Origin: a virus
Strand: one strand, 5' to 3'
Virus record (IMG/VR): IMGVR_UViG_3300029267_003325
Span: 1-50,769 of that record
Length of the DNA stretch: 50,769 bases
Every line of letters begins with the position of its first letter. Positions within the stretch are counted from its first letter, which is position 1. The translations under genes were made by a program, and so were the position numbers. Below the pieces are notes generated by a model. The model did no database searches, was not told where the DNA came from, and saw nothing but the letters and a program-made list of their open reading frames with translations. Positions 28,783 to 35,698 of this stretch are shown here, piece by piece.

Positions 28783-29157
28783 ATGAAGAAATCTTATTCA
28801 GAACGGCTTAAAATTCCTTTAGAAGGCTCTAAAACCCTTCAATTCTTCACGAAATCCGGGACGCATGTCGCCACGGGTTATGAAAGAATTGTAATTGGGG
28901 GTAGAGGCCCTTATGTGGAATTTAGAGCCGATCAAATAGTTGAAGAAAACTTCGAAATTCCCGAGGATCAGGAATACAGGAAAACAGACAAGAGGGTGTA
29001 TTACATAGAGGCTCGCAGCAAGGACGAATCTTATGTGAAGTTATACATCCAGAAGAAAACTGTTGCTTATGCCGATTATAAAATCGGTATGCTTTATATT
29101 TCACCTTTTGAGTTAAAAACCGAAGAAATTGAGGAATTAGTGGAGCCTTTAGAATGA
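28783..29157 (+). CDS. Hypothetical protein
   Basis: A 124-residue protein with alternating strands (LQFFTKSGTHVATGYERIVI, GPYVEFRADQIVEE). A compact beta-rich fold with a charged C-terminal helix is likely. Its stop overlaps the endonuclease VII-like gene by four bases. Function unknown. Confidence 0.75.
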   Translation: MKKSYSERLKIPLEGSKTLQFFTKSGTHVATGYERIVIGGRGPYVEFRADQIVEENFEIPEDQEYRKTDKRVYYIEARSKDESYVKLYIQKKTVAYADYKIGMLYISPFELKTEEIEELVEPLE

Positions 29158-30086
29158 GTGAAGATAAAAAAGTTCCGGTTCAGGGCATATGTCCTGTTTG
29201 CAATAATATTTTTGATTATACAAAAAGGCCTCAAGGAGGAGGAAAACGGCAGATATATTGTTCTCACAAATGTTGCTCTCTAGACTGGGTCAAGGGAAAT
29301 GCCAAAAAGAGAAAAGCTGCTGTGGCCAAATACGATAGCAAACCGGAAAACAAGGAAAAGAAAAGAAAGCGAGGAAGATTACGCAGGCTCAAAAAATACG
29401 GGTTAACCGAGAATGATTTTGAAATTCAATTACATAGGCAAAATTATTCTTGCTATGGATGTCTAAGAAAGATTGACAAAAAATCTGCACGAATAGATCA
29501 TTGTCACGTTACGGGAAGATTTCGTGGTTTGTTGTGCGACCAATGTAACTGGGTTTTGGGTTACGTAAGAGATAACCCGATTGTATTAAGAAGATTGATG
29601 GCTTATTTGGATTACAGGAGAAGTTCACTTTCGATATATCTTATCGGGGCACTTAAAAATGAAATTCGTATTCCAGAGATAGGAAACATTTTGCGTGAAG
29701 AGGGATACGATGTAATGGATGAGTGGATTACGCCAGGGGAACATGCCGATGAAAATTGGCAAAGATATGAAAAAATTCGTGGAAGAACTTACAAGCAGGC
29801 ATTGTGTGGAAGAGCAGCCACTAATATTTACTTATTCGACAAATCGTATATCGACATCTTCGATGTAGCAGTATGTGTGATGCCAGCGGGAAAGTCCGCA
29901 TTTATTGAATTAGGATATGCAAAAGGACGTGGGAAGAAAACATTTATTCTTTTGGACGGAGAAGATCCTGAAAGATATGATATTATGCCCAATATAGTTG
30001 ATAAAGTTTGTTTCGATATCGAAGAATTAAAAAAGGAGTTAAAGGAAATAAGCTGCATCGCATCTGAAGATAAATACCATAAATAA
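29154..30086 (+). CDS. Endonuclease VII-like HNH fused to nucleoside deoxyribosyltransferase-like domain
   Basis: A 310-residue two-domain protein. Residues 1-65 have a CPVCNNIF ... CSHKCC zinc finger and basic linker. Residues about 75-160 match phage recombination endonuclease VII: YSCYGCLRKIDKK, ARIDHCHVTGRFRGLLCDQCN, WVLGYVRDNPIVLRRLMAYL. From about 163, SIYLIGALKNEIRIPEIGNI through DVAVCVMPAGKSAFIELGYA and KKTFILLDGED resembles nucleoside 2-deoxyribosyltransferase, with the usual start of that domain at the junction. An endonuclease inserted ahead of an enzyme gene is the likely origin. Confidence 0.75.
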   Translation: MSEDKKVPVQGICPVCNNIFDYTKRPQGGGKRQIYCSHKCCSLDWVKGNAKKRKAAVAKYDSKPENKEKKRKRGRLRRLKKYGLTENDFEIQLHRQNYSCYGCLRKIDKKSARIDHCHVTGRFRGLLCDQCNWVLGYVRDNPIVLRRLMAYLDYRRSSLSIYLIGALKNEIRIPEIGNILREEGYDVMDEWITPGEHADENWQRYEKIRGRTYKQALCGRAATNIYLFDKSYIDIFDVAVCVMPAGKSAFIELGYAKGRGKKTFILLDGEDPERYDIMPNIVDKVCFDIEELKKELKEISCIASEDKYHK

Positions 30087-30087
30087 C

Positions 30088-30168
30088 ATGGTATTGGAGA
30101 CGATGAAAGAGAAGGTGTTGAAAATGGCCATCATGATTCTTCGCCGCCCGAGGATTACACAAGATTAA
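30088..30168 (+). CDS. Tentative small peptide after a late-promoter-like sequence
   Basis: A 26-residue frame with CATAAATAAC directly before ATG 30088, similar to the start context of late genes here. The product is basic with a short hydrophobic patch (MAIMILRRPRITQD). Evidence is limited to the start context. Confidence 0.35.
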   Translation: MVLETMKEKVLKMAIMILRRPRITQD

Positions 30169-30180
30169 AAACCGGATAAA

Positions 30181-30252
30181 GGGCCGTTAGCTCAGTGGAA
30201 GAGTATCTGTCTGACGTACAGAATGTCACTGGTTCAATTCCAGTACGGCCCA
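30181..30252 (+). tRNA. tRNA-Val (anticodon GAC)
   Basis: Acceptor GGGCCGT/ACGGCCC, D-arm GCTC-AGTGGAA-GAGT, anticodon stem TCTGT/ACAGA with loop CTGACGT (GAC), T-arm ACTGG-TTCAATT-CCAGT. Standard elbow. Confidence 0.93.
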
Positions 30253-30269
30253 CTATTTGGGAATCAGCA

Positions 30270-30428
30270 ATGGAAATTACGTTATTTATCGGTTTGATTC
30301 TTTTCAGTATAGCTTTTTTATGCGAGTATACTGATTCTACGTTGGGTATGGGGTATGGGACCACAATGACTCCGATATTGTTGTTGATGGGATTTGAACC
30401 ATTGGATGGCTTTGAAAAGTATTGCTGA
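30270..30428 (+). CDS. N-terminal piece of a TauE/SafE-like transporter
   Basis: A 52-residue frame with EITLFIGLILFSIAFLCEYT and DSTLGMGYGTTMTPILLLMG, matching the first helix and the GxG..T.P loop of TauE/SafE-type anion exporters (usually 240-260 residues). It stops early, with the rest absent. Either it is a remnant, or a short one-and-a-half-helix protein. ATG 30270 lies 18 bases after tRNA-Val. Confidence 0.5.
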   Translation: MEITLFIGLILFSIAFLCEYTDSTLGMGYGTTMTPILLLMGFEPLDGFEKYC

Positions 30429-30437
30429 AAAAGAACA

Positions 30438-30704
30438 ATGAAAAAGCCGAAATATAGACAATGCAAAGTATGTCGTCCGACAAAGGAAGGCGAAGTGATG
30501 CAGGTTACTTATCTCCCTGAAAAATATGCTGTCGTGGGGAAGCCTTTGAAACTCAAAGGCGATAATGGAATATGGACCAATGGATGGGTCGTAAAATCCG
30601 CAGGGGAACTTGTGGACGAGCCGCCCGATTGGAGGAAGGCTATTCGCAAACATAGGGAAGAAACTGGGGATGATTTGCCAAAGGTGCCAGATGAACAAAA
30701 ATGA
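30438..30704 (+). CDS. Hypothetical protein with CxxC
   Basis: An 88-residue protein starting MKKPKYRQCKVCRPTKEG. The middle (YAVVGKPLKLKGDNGIWTNG) looks like a small beta barrel. Coupled to the next gene, which starts inside it. Function unknown. Confidence 0.68.
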   Translation: MKKPKYRQCKVCRPTKEGEVMQVTYLPEKYAVVGKPLKLKGDNGIWTNGWVVKSAGELVDEPPDWRKAIRKHREETGDDLPKVPDEQK

Positions 30705-30933
30705 AGAAAAACTTCAACAATTTACGGATCTCTATTCTGCCTTCCATGAAACTGTTAGGAAGTCGATTCGCCAGATGTCACAAGAGGATCGTGTGGAATT
30801 GGGTCGGGCTGCCAGAGAAATTCAGGAAGCCAAGAACGACCATCCCTGGAAAGTTTGGGAAATGGCGAACATACTCTGCACAGATACAATGTTCTGGCAT
30901 GAAATCTGTTACCATCCTCGCAGAGAAAACTAA
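30691..30933 (+). CDS. Hypothetical protein
   Basis: An 80-residue helical, charged protein; ATG 30691 overlaps the previous stop region by 14 bases. It has RKSIRQMSQEDRVELGRAAR. No family recognised. The tRNA-like element at 30942 follows nine bases later. Confidence 0.65.
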   Translation: MNKNEEKLQQFTDLYSAFHETVRKSIRQMSQEDRVELGRAAREIQEAKNDHPWKVWEMANILCTDTMFWHEICYHPRREN

Positions 30934-30941
30934 CCGAGGAT

Positions 30942-31032
30942 CGGAGATGCGTGACAGCAAGTCTTATAAGCTTGTGGGAGCATAAATAAATGTCAATGGT
31001 TGCTCCGTGAGGTTCGATTCCTCCATCTCCGA
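30942..31032 (+). tRNA. Atypical tRNA-like gene, probable TAT anticodon (Ile)
   Basis: Acceptor CGGAGAT/ATCTCCG is perfect and a TTCGATT T-loop has a GAGG/CCTC stem. CAAGT/GCTTG closes loop CTTATAA, giving TAT. Only nine bases lie between acceptor and this stem, so a D-arm is missing. A long variable arm (GGAGCA ... TGCTCC, 6 bp) contains CATAAATAAATG, a late-promoter-like sequence. It is a divergent or decayed tRNA. Confidence 0.55.
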
Positions 31033-31236
31033 CTATTTTTTAACTCCCCATTTACATTTATACCACAATCTTTCGTGGATATAGTAAAAGAAAATTTTAG
31101 CAAAAAACTCTACAATTCCAATTATTCCTCCCATTTTTACATTTTCGGTTAGGAACCAAGCAATCAAGGCTGTTACGATACTACCAGTGATTCTATAGGT
31201 GAACGCTTTTGCTAAGTGTCTTTTTCGGCTAATCAT
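31033..31236 (-). CDS. DUF2061-family small membrane protein
   Basis: A 67-residue protein. KRHLAKAFTYRITGSIVTAL and GIVEFFAKIFFYYIHERLW match the conserved ends of DUF2061 proteins, which have two membrane helices. Function of the family is unknown. CTAAATAA lies just upstream on the minus strand, so it is probably a late gene. It sits next to the atypical tRNA on the opposite strand. Confidence 0.88.
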   Translation of the reverse strand: MISRKRHLAKAFTYRITGSIVTALIAWFLTENVKMGGIIGIVEFFAKIFFYYIHERLWYKCKWGVKK

Positions 31237-31239
31237 GCT

Positions 31240-31247
31240 TTATTTAG
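31240..31247 (-). promoter_or_regulatory. Late-promoter-like CTAAATAA
   Basis: CTAAATAA ends three bases upstream of the ATG of the DUF2061 gene on the minus strand. Confidence 0.55.
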
Positions 31248-31352
31248 TCTCTGAATGGACAGAAACAGTCGAAATGATTAAGTGTATTAGCCCTAGATAC
31301 CGACAGCAAGGAGGTATCCTGGGCATGGATGCCCCTTCTTTTTGGGGGTAAC

Positions 31353-31556
31353 ATGGGAGCTACAAGCGTAACAGGCAAGGGAGCAGGCGACTCTGACGGC
31401 AAACAAAAGCCCGAAAATCACTGTGGTTGCGGTTGTGGCTTTACAGAAGAGGAACCACGGGCTAGAATCAAGCTGGGTTGTGTAACCCATTATAAGTCCA
31501 GCAATAAAACCAGCCATACGGCTGCCCACGGCAAACCCAATATCAAAGTCTGCTAA
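31353..31556 (+). CDS. Small Cys-rich protein
   Basis: A 67-residue protein starting MGATSVTGKGAGDSDGKQKP, then ENHCGCGCGFTEEE. The Gly/Ser start and CGCGCG cluster suggest a metal-binding motif. The minus strand also has an open, hydrophobic frame (31293-31676), but it lacks a start signal. The next gene begins directly after the stop. Confidence 0.58.
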   Translation: MGATSVTGKGAGDSDGKQKPENHCGCGCGFTEEEPRARIKLGCVTHYKSSNKTSHTAAHGKPNIKVC

Positions 31557-31970
31557 ATGTCCTACGATTATCCCGATGCCTATATCAGTTTTTGTATTGA
31601 GACTGATAAAGAACCATATCCTGTCGTTTGTGCCCGAACGGCTCTCTTTGGTTTGATGTATTGGAATGCTCACCATAGACCGCGAAAACCTTTTCCCGAA
31701 TTGCCAGATTTCATGAAGGGCAAGCTGACCGTATTCGATACAGGCGAAAAGTGCATTAGTGCCGAGGACTCTGAGACCCTACTGACTGTGGCCATTTCTG
31801 TCTGTGAACGGAAATGGAATAAAAGCCCATTCACGCCGCAGGGAGCCTCTCCCCAGGAGCATAAGTTTTGGCCGGGAGAGGAAGAAAATAAAGCCTTGTA
31901 TTTCTTGAAATGGCTCCGACAGAACGGAGACATCACGAAACTCAAAATTAACGGAGAGGAGTGGGAATGA
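31557..31970 (+). CDS. Hypothetical protein
   Basis: A 137-residue protein with ATG immediately after the previous TAA. It contains CARTALFGLMYWNAHHRPRK and LLTVAISVCERKW. The aromatic and His content suggests a folded domain of unknown type. Its stop overlaps the next ATG. Confidence 0.72.
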   Translation: MSYDYPDAYISFCIETDKEPYPVVCARTALFGLMYWNAHHRPRKPFPELPDFMKGKLTVFDTGEKCISAEDSETLLTVAISVCERKWNKSPFTPQGASPQEHKFWPGEEENKALYFLKWLRQNGDITKLKINGEEWE

Positions 31971-32167
31971 GCTTAGAAGACAACCCATTGTTGAATTGTC
32001 GGTTCCCGGATCACATTATGTGGCGTCAGGCCACCGAGCAGCAAAAGGCCCAGGCGATTGCTGTCGAGCAACTACGCATAGAAGCGAAAGACAGCAGTAT
32101 GATGACCGGATTGGAATGGTTAAAGCAGCAGAAAATCCAAGGAGAGGATTATGAAAGATCTGATTAA
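31967..32167 (+). CDS. Small hypothetical protein
   Basis: A 66-residue protein coupled by ATGA. MSLEDNPLLNCRFPDHIMWR then a helix rich in Gln and Glu (QQKAQAIAVEQLRIEAKD). Function unknown. Confidence 0.68.
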   Translation: MSLEDNPLLNCRFPDHIMWRQATEQQKAQAIAVEQLRIEAKDSSMMTGLEWLKQQKIQGEDYERSD

Positions 32168-32474
32168 GGCACTTTGGTGGTGGCCCATTCTGTTCTTTGC
32201 TCTGTTCTTACAGATACAATTTGGCTGTGTCCCGGTAGACAAAAAACCCAGGCAAAAGCCCAAGCCGCCGACCGTCGAAGGGATTGTGACGGATGTTACC
32301 ATCATTCCCGAAGATGGTCATGATTCTATCGTCCTGATAGAATTTGAAGATGGCAGAATCCAAAAACTAAGGATGAGAAATTCAGCGACATTTCAGTTTC
32401 AGAAGAATAAGTGGAACGTAATCGAATACGAAATACTATACGGTAGTATAACCAACGTCAGAACAAGGGAATGA
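32151..32474 (+). CDS. Membrane-anchored or lipoprotein-like protein
   Basis: A 107-residue protein with an N-terminal hydrophobic stretch (LWWWPILFFALFLQIQFGC) ending in Cys, possibly a degenerate lipobox. The exported part has strands (EGIVTDVTIIPEDGHDSIVL) like a small beta barrel. Localised to envelope by prediction; role unknown. Confidence 0.7.
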   Translation: MKDLIKALWWWPILFFALFLQIQFGCVPVDKKPRQKPKPPTVEGIVTDVTIIPEDGHDSIVLIEFEDGRIQKLRMRNSATFQFQKNKWNVIEYEILYGSITNVRTRE

Positions 32475-32475
32475 C

Positions 32476-32829
32476 ATGAAACTGACTCGTCAACAAATGG
32501 CTGTTTTCGTAAAAGGTCAAATCTTGGCCATCACATCCGACCCAGATGAGGCGGAAAGACGGGCTACGGGTTACTACTACATACTAGCCGAGGATATATG
32601 GAAAACAATCTCTATCTCAGAACAGGTTTCCGAAGCAACCAAAGAGCGTCTAGTCGCTTTCCTCAAGGAGAATTATTTCATGGAGGGCGAGAACAAATGC
32701 GACATCTTCCAATTCGGAGTGGCGATGGGCACATTTCTGAAAAACTCGCCCAAGGAAGAGCAGCTTCCAATCCGAATGATGATGTTCGAATTTCACGATA
32801 CTCCCAAATATAGGTTTGACGAAATCTAG
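32476..32829 (+). CDS. Hypothetical protein
   Basis: A 117-residue helical protein starting MKLTRQQMAVFVKGQILAIT. Charged, no transmembrane segment. Starts one base after the previous stop. No family recognised. Confidence 0.68.
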   Translation: MKLTRQQMAVFVKGQILAITSDPDEAERRATGYYYILAEDIWKTISISEQVSEATKERLVAFLKENYFMEGENKCDIFQFGVAMGTFLKNSPKEEQLPIRMMMFEFHDTPKYRFDEI

Positions 32830-32882
32830 GTTGAGGTTTTTTGGAAGATCTAGTATGTTGTATCTCTACGGAGGGAGAGACA

Positions 32883-33500
32883 ATGAAGATAGATCCAGAT
32901 AACATTACAAACTTCAATCTCACAAAGCATCAATTAGAAAAGACCCTTTTGTTTTGGATATGTGCGGCAGCCCAGAATGGGCACACAGCATCTAATTCTC
33001 TGGAAATGATGTTCGCCAAGATCAGGAAGTTTTTGAAATTTGCGGGACATAAGCCAAAGAGGAGTCCTTTTGCCGCTTTGCGGCAAAAGGACTCTTTACA
33101 CAGAGGGAGGCCAGGGGCTAAAGGGAAGTGGCTAGAGGCTTTGATGAGGATTTGCGGTGTTCGTTTCTATAAATACAAGTCTAAGGCGGCAATCAATTTG
33201 GCCTATAGCGATTTGAACTTGAGAACTTGCACTGTCGATGATCTTGAGGAGATCAACGGGATCGGGCCGAAAACGGCTCGATGTTTCTTGATTCACAGCA
33301 GGCCGGATCAGCAGTTTGCGGGATTGGACACGCATATTTTGAAACATCTAAGGGCCGAAGGAATCGAAGCTCCCCTTAGCACACCTTCCGGCAGGCGGTA
33401 TCAAGAATTGGAACAAGAGTTTTTGCAATTGGCCGAGGCAGCGGGGATGAGTCCCGCTGACTACGATTTGATGATTTGGAAGAAGTATCGAATCAAATGA
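32883..33500 (+). CDS. HhH-GPD-like DNA glycosylase domain protein
   Basis: A 205-residue protein with GGAGGGAG before ATG 32883. The C-terminal half has LEEINGIGPKTARCFLIHS, a helix-hairpin-helix with Lys, then FAGLDTHILKHLRAE, where Asp fits the catalytic Asp of endonuclease III-type glycosylases. The usual iron-sulfur cluster is absent. Likely base-excision repair, or DNA-base scrutiny. Between the N-terminal helix and the core is a 15-bp perfect palindrome in the coding region. Confidence 0.7.
   Translation: MKIDPDNITNFNLTKHQLEKTLLFWICAAAQNGHTASNSLEMMFAKIRKFLKFAGHKPKRSPFAALRQKDSLHRGRPGAKGKWLEALMRICGVRFYKYKSKAAINLAYSDLNLRTCTVDDLEEINGIGPKTARCFLIHSRPDQQFAGLDTHILKHLRAEGIEAPLSTPSGRRYQELEQEFLQLAEAAGMSPADYDLMIWKKYRIK
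33062..33094 (+). repeat. Perfect 15-bp palindrome inside the HhH gene
   Basis: GAGTCCTTTTGCCGC-TTT-GCGGCAAAAGGACTC. It is in frame and adds about 11 residues between two domains of the HhH protein. A strong stem in an mRNA could pause translation or attenuate transcription. Confidence 0.9.
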
Positions 33501-33751
33501 CGGTAGAATTAGGGTTAGTGATCGGTGTCGAGTGTCAAGGGCCGAGACCTTACGGTCTTACTTGGCAACAGTTTGAGCTTCGACCGGGTATGGCGAAGGA
33601 TAGCTATCCTTGTATGTGTCCCAGGTGTAAAAGTGGTCTTAGATTTACCAAAAAGTGGCTTGGCAAGACGAAGAAAACCAAATGCGATTGTTGCGGTTTT
33701 CCACTATTCATCACAATAGGGGTACACAGAATCGAATATCAGTTGCCATGA
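33497..33751 (+). CDS. Zinc-ribbon protein
   Basis: An 84-residue protein coupled by ATGA. CMCPRCKSGL and KCDCCGFPLF form two CxxC knuckles about 20 residues apart, a zinc ribbon. Basic linker in between (KKWLGKTKKT). Likely nucleic-acid binding; role unknown. Confidence 0.72.
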   Translation: MTVELGLVIGVECQGPRPYGLTWQQFELRPGMAKDSYPCMCPRCKSGLRFTKKWLGKTKKTKCDCCGFPLFITIGVHRIEYQLP

Positions 33752-34113
33752 TTCATATCGACATCAGCAATCCCGAATTTCTTCCGACGCTCGCGTCTAA
33801 CATGAAGCGAGAGGCGACCTTTGCTGCCAAGGGCGAGTCCAAGAAGGTGTCGGTTGACTTTCTTTTGAATCACTTAAGGCTATTCGAACAGGATGGAAAC
33901 AGATACACACTAATGCTTTCGGTACTTGCCGAACACGGCGAAAGGTACTGGCATCTTTCGATAGGCGGCTTGCCCGCTACTACAGTCATTCCTCCTGACC
34001 AACTCTGTTGGTATCTTATTGACCACATCCTGGGTTTAGACGGAGTCTTGGAAGGTGAAAACCATGATAAGCAGCGACCCGGTGTGCGGCATTTCTTAAA
34101 GAAAATCATTTAG
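33748..34113 (+). CDS. Hypothetical protein
   Basis: A 121-residue protein coupled by ATGA. It begins MIHIDISNPEFLPTLASNMK and has strand-rich YTLMLSVLAEHGERYWHLSI. No family recognised. tRNA-Thr begins one base after its stop. Confidence 0.72.
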   Translation: MIHIDISNPEFLPTLASNMKREATFAAKGESKKVSVDFLLNHLRLFEQDGNRYTLMLSVLAEHGERYWHLSIGGLPATTVIPPDQLCWYLIDHILGLDGVLEGENHDKQRPGVRHFLKKII

Positions 34114-34114
34114 T

Positions 34115-34185
34115 GCCACCGTAGCTCAATGGTAGAGCCCATGTTCGGTAAACATGAGATTTGAGTTCGATTCTCAGCGGTGGCT
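34115..34185 (+). tRNA. tRNA-Thr (anticodon GGT), C33 variant
   Basis: Acceptor GCCACCG/CGGTGGC, D-arm GCTC-AATGGTA-GAGC, anticodon stem CATGT/ACATG with loop TCGGTAA (GGT), T-arm TTGAG-TTCGATT-CTCAG. Position 33 is C. Standard elbow. Confidence 0.93.
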
Positions 34186-34367
34186 TTCAGGTTCGATCAG
34201 TTATTGGACAAAGAAAGTTTACAAATCCTGAGAATAGGCTATAATGGTGCCACAATTGTGTTACCAAACCCCTAATGTAGCTCTTTTGGGTGGTGTTTAA
34301 TGAATATCTGGTGTGACGATTGGCACGGTGGGTGCCCTGCACCGTGAGATTTGCAAGAGGTGCGGTA
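34186..34367 (+). promoter_or_regulatory. Structured leader before the E2-like pair
   Basis: This gene-free stretch has two competing stems: GTGCCA (34247) with TGGCAC (34321), and CACGGTG with CACCGTG (about 34324-34346), which share bases. The next gene starts at 34368. Mutually exclusive folds just upstream of a start are typical of regulated leaders, but no known riboswitch is recognised. Confidence 0.35.
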
Positions 34368-35069
34368 ATGAAGTTCCCTAAAACGGTCAAGAAGTTGGTC
34401 AACACGTCTGTTGAAAAAGTGTACCCTAAGTTTGTCGAAAATCCGGCATGCACTCTTTCTGGATGGAAGTGGAAACTTCTGGATAAATACAAAAATAGAA
34501 AGATCACCATCCTGGAGATGGAGCCCCATGTAAGAATGATTCGTTTGAATCACCTCCCTGACCCACCCCCTACGGAGTCGCTATTTGAAGGGGCAAAAAC
34601 ATTTACCCTTGCCTTCCCCTGGACGCAGTTTACCTTCTTCATGGGGAAAATGTTGGTTGGGTTCAAGAAAGAGCCGGGAAACCCGTTCGGACCTTTGATC
34701 TTTCCTCCCCTTCCAAACATTTACAATGAAGGCCAAGTTTGTTTTGGAGAGTGCAATGCACCGACTAATCGGATGAGTCTCGAAAAAGCCGTCAATTTCT
34801 TGGGTTGGTTTTGGATGTCCGAGTTTGACTTGTATCCCATTTTGCATTGGAGGGGATTGGTTCATCTAATGCAAATTTGGGGAGGAAGTGAAAAATCAGT
34901 TGACAATCCGCAGCCAAATTTGACAGTTGACCCGCAGCCAATTTTGACTGGATTCGGCAGATGGCAAGAGGCATCCAAGGATCGAGACTTTTGGAAAGAC
35001 ATAAAGATTTTCCAACACTACCGGATAGAATCTATAATAAAAAATAGAGTGGGGTATACAACGTGGTGA
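34368..35069 (+). CDS. E2-like (Prok-E2_D/PRTRC-B type) protein, copy 1
   Basis: A 233-residue protein. The centre reads MLVGFKKEPGNPFGPLIFPP, LPNIYNEGQVCFGECN. The N-I-Y-x-x-G-x-V-C-F-G motif, with Cys at about 125, resembles the catalytic-Cys motif of bacterial ubiquitin-conjugating-like E2 families. It is followed by FWMSEFDLYPILHWRG, shared with copy 2. If the family call holds, the Cys would form a thioester with a ubiquitin-like partner. No E1, JAB or ubiquitin-like gene is visible nearby. An E2-fold protein without such activity is also possible. Confidence 0.5.
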   Translation: MKFPKTVKKLVNTSVEKVYPKFVENPACTLSGWKWKLLDKYKNRKITILEMEPHVRMIRLNHLPDPPPTESLFEGAKTFTLAFPWTQFTFFMGKMLVGFKKEPGNPFGPLIFPPLPNIYNEGQVCFGECNAPTNRMSLEKAVNFLGWFWMSEFDLYPILHWRGLVHLMQIWGGSEKSVDNPQPNLTVDPQPILTGFGRWQEASKDRDFWKDIKIFQHYRIESIIKNRVGYTTW

Positions 35070-35698
35070 TGCCGGAAAACATAAGCATCTTGTTTCAAGG
35101 AACCTTGAAAGAGGTGGGCCAGGAGTATGGTGAGAATCAGTGGGGAGAGTACAGCTATTCCCACCGACAGGTTACAATTTTAGAAACAGCCCCACAAATA
35201 AGGACGATCAAGGTAACATATACATATAGCGATAGCCCGATTTGTTTCGGGATTCGCACTTTTCATGTTGCAATTCCTTATTTTCAATTCGCTTTAGCTA
35301 ATGGTAGAGTGGTTGTGGCATTTAAACGAAGCCAAGGCAATCCGTTTGGTCGTATGTCGTTGCCGTGTTTGCCCAACATTTATAATAACGGTACAGTCTG
35401 TTTTGGAAGGCAAAAAGTGCATGTTGAGGGCACCTTAAAAAATACGGTAGAGATGTTGGGTCAGTTTTGGATGACTGAGTTTGATTTATATCCGATTTAT
35501 GGATGGGGAGGGTTAGTATGTTTGCAATCTCTTTGGTCTCTTTCAGCAGACAGTCACACTCCACGAATCATCCGTTATTTTGAGGCTTGGGAGAAAGTGA
35601 CTAAAGAACAAGGAAAACCTGATTTCATGCTTTCCCTTGATTGGCCTGCAAACTTGGACTGGAAGGATTTTATGCGAAAGAGGGCAACTTTTAGATGA
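35069..35698 (+). CDS. E2-like protein, copy 2
   Basis: A 209-residue paralogue of the upstream gene. Shared blocks: VVVAFKRSQGNPFGRMSLPC, LPNIYNNGTVCFGRQK (Cys at about 111), and QFWMTEFDLYPIYGWGGLVC. The two differ outside these blocks. ATG 35069 overlaps the upstream stop; GTG 35063 or 35066 are alternatives. The retained Cys motif in both copies suggests it is functional. Confidence 0.5.
   Translation: MPENISILFQGTLKEVGQEYGENQWGEYSYSHRQVTILETAPQIRTIKVTYTYSDSPICFGIRTFHVAIPYFQFALANGRVVVAFKRSQGNPFGRMSLPCLPNIYNNGTVCFGRQKVHVEGTLKNTVEMLGQFWMTEFDLYPIYGWGGLVCLQSLWSLSADSHTPRIIRYFEAWEKVTKEQGKPDFMLSLDWPANLDWKDFMRKRATFR

Noticed and set aside
31293-31676. Minus-strand hydrophobic frame of 127 codons
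   Set aside because: It is open and looks membrane-like, but it has no good start or ribosome site, overlaps two plus-strand genes with better signals, and its hydrophobicity can arise from reading the complement of polar codons.
34368-35698. A complete ubiquitin-like conjugation system
   Set aside because: No E1-like adenylating enzyme, ubiquitin-like protein or JAB peptidase is seen in neighbouring genes.
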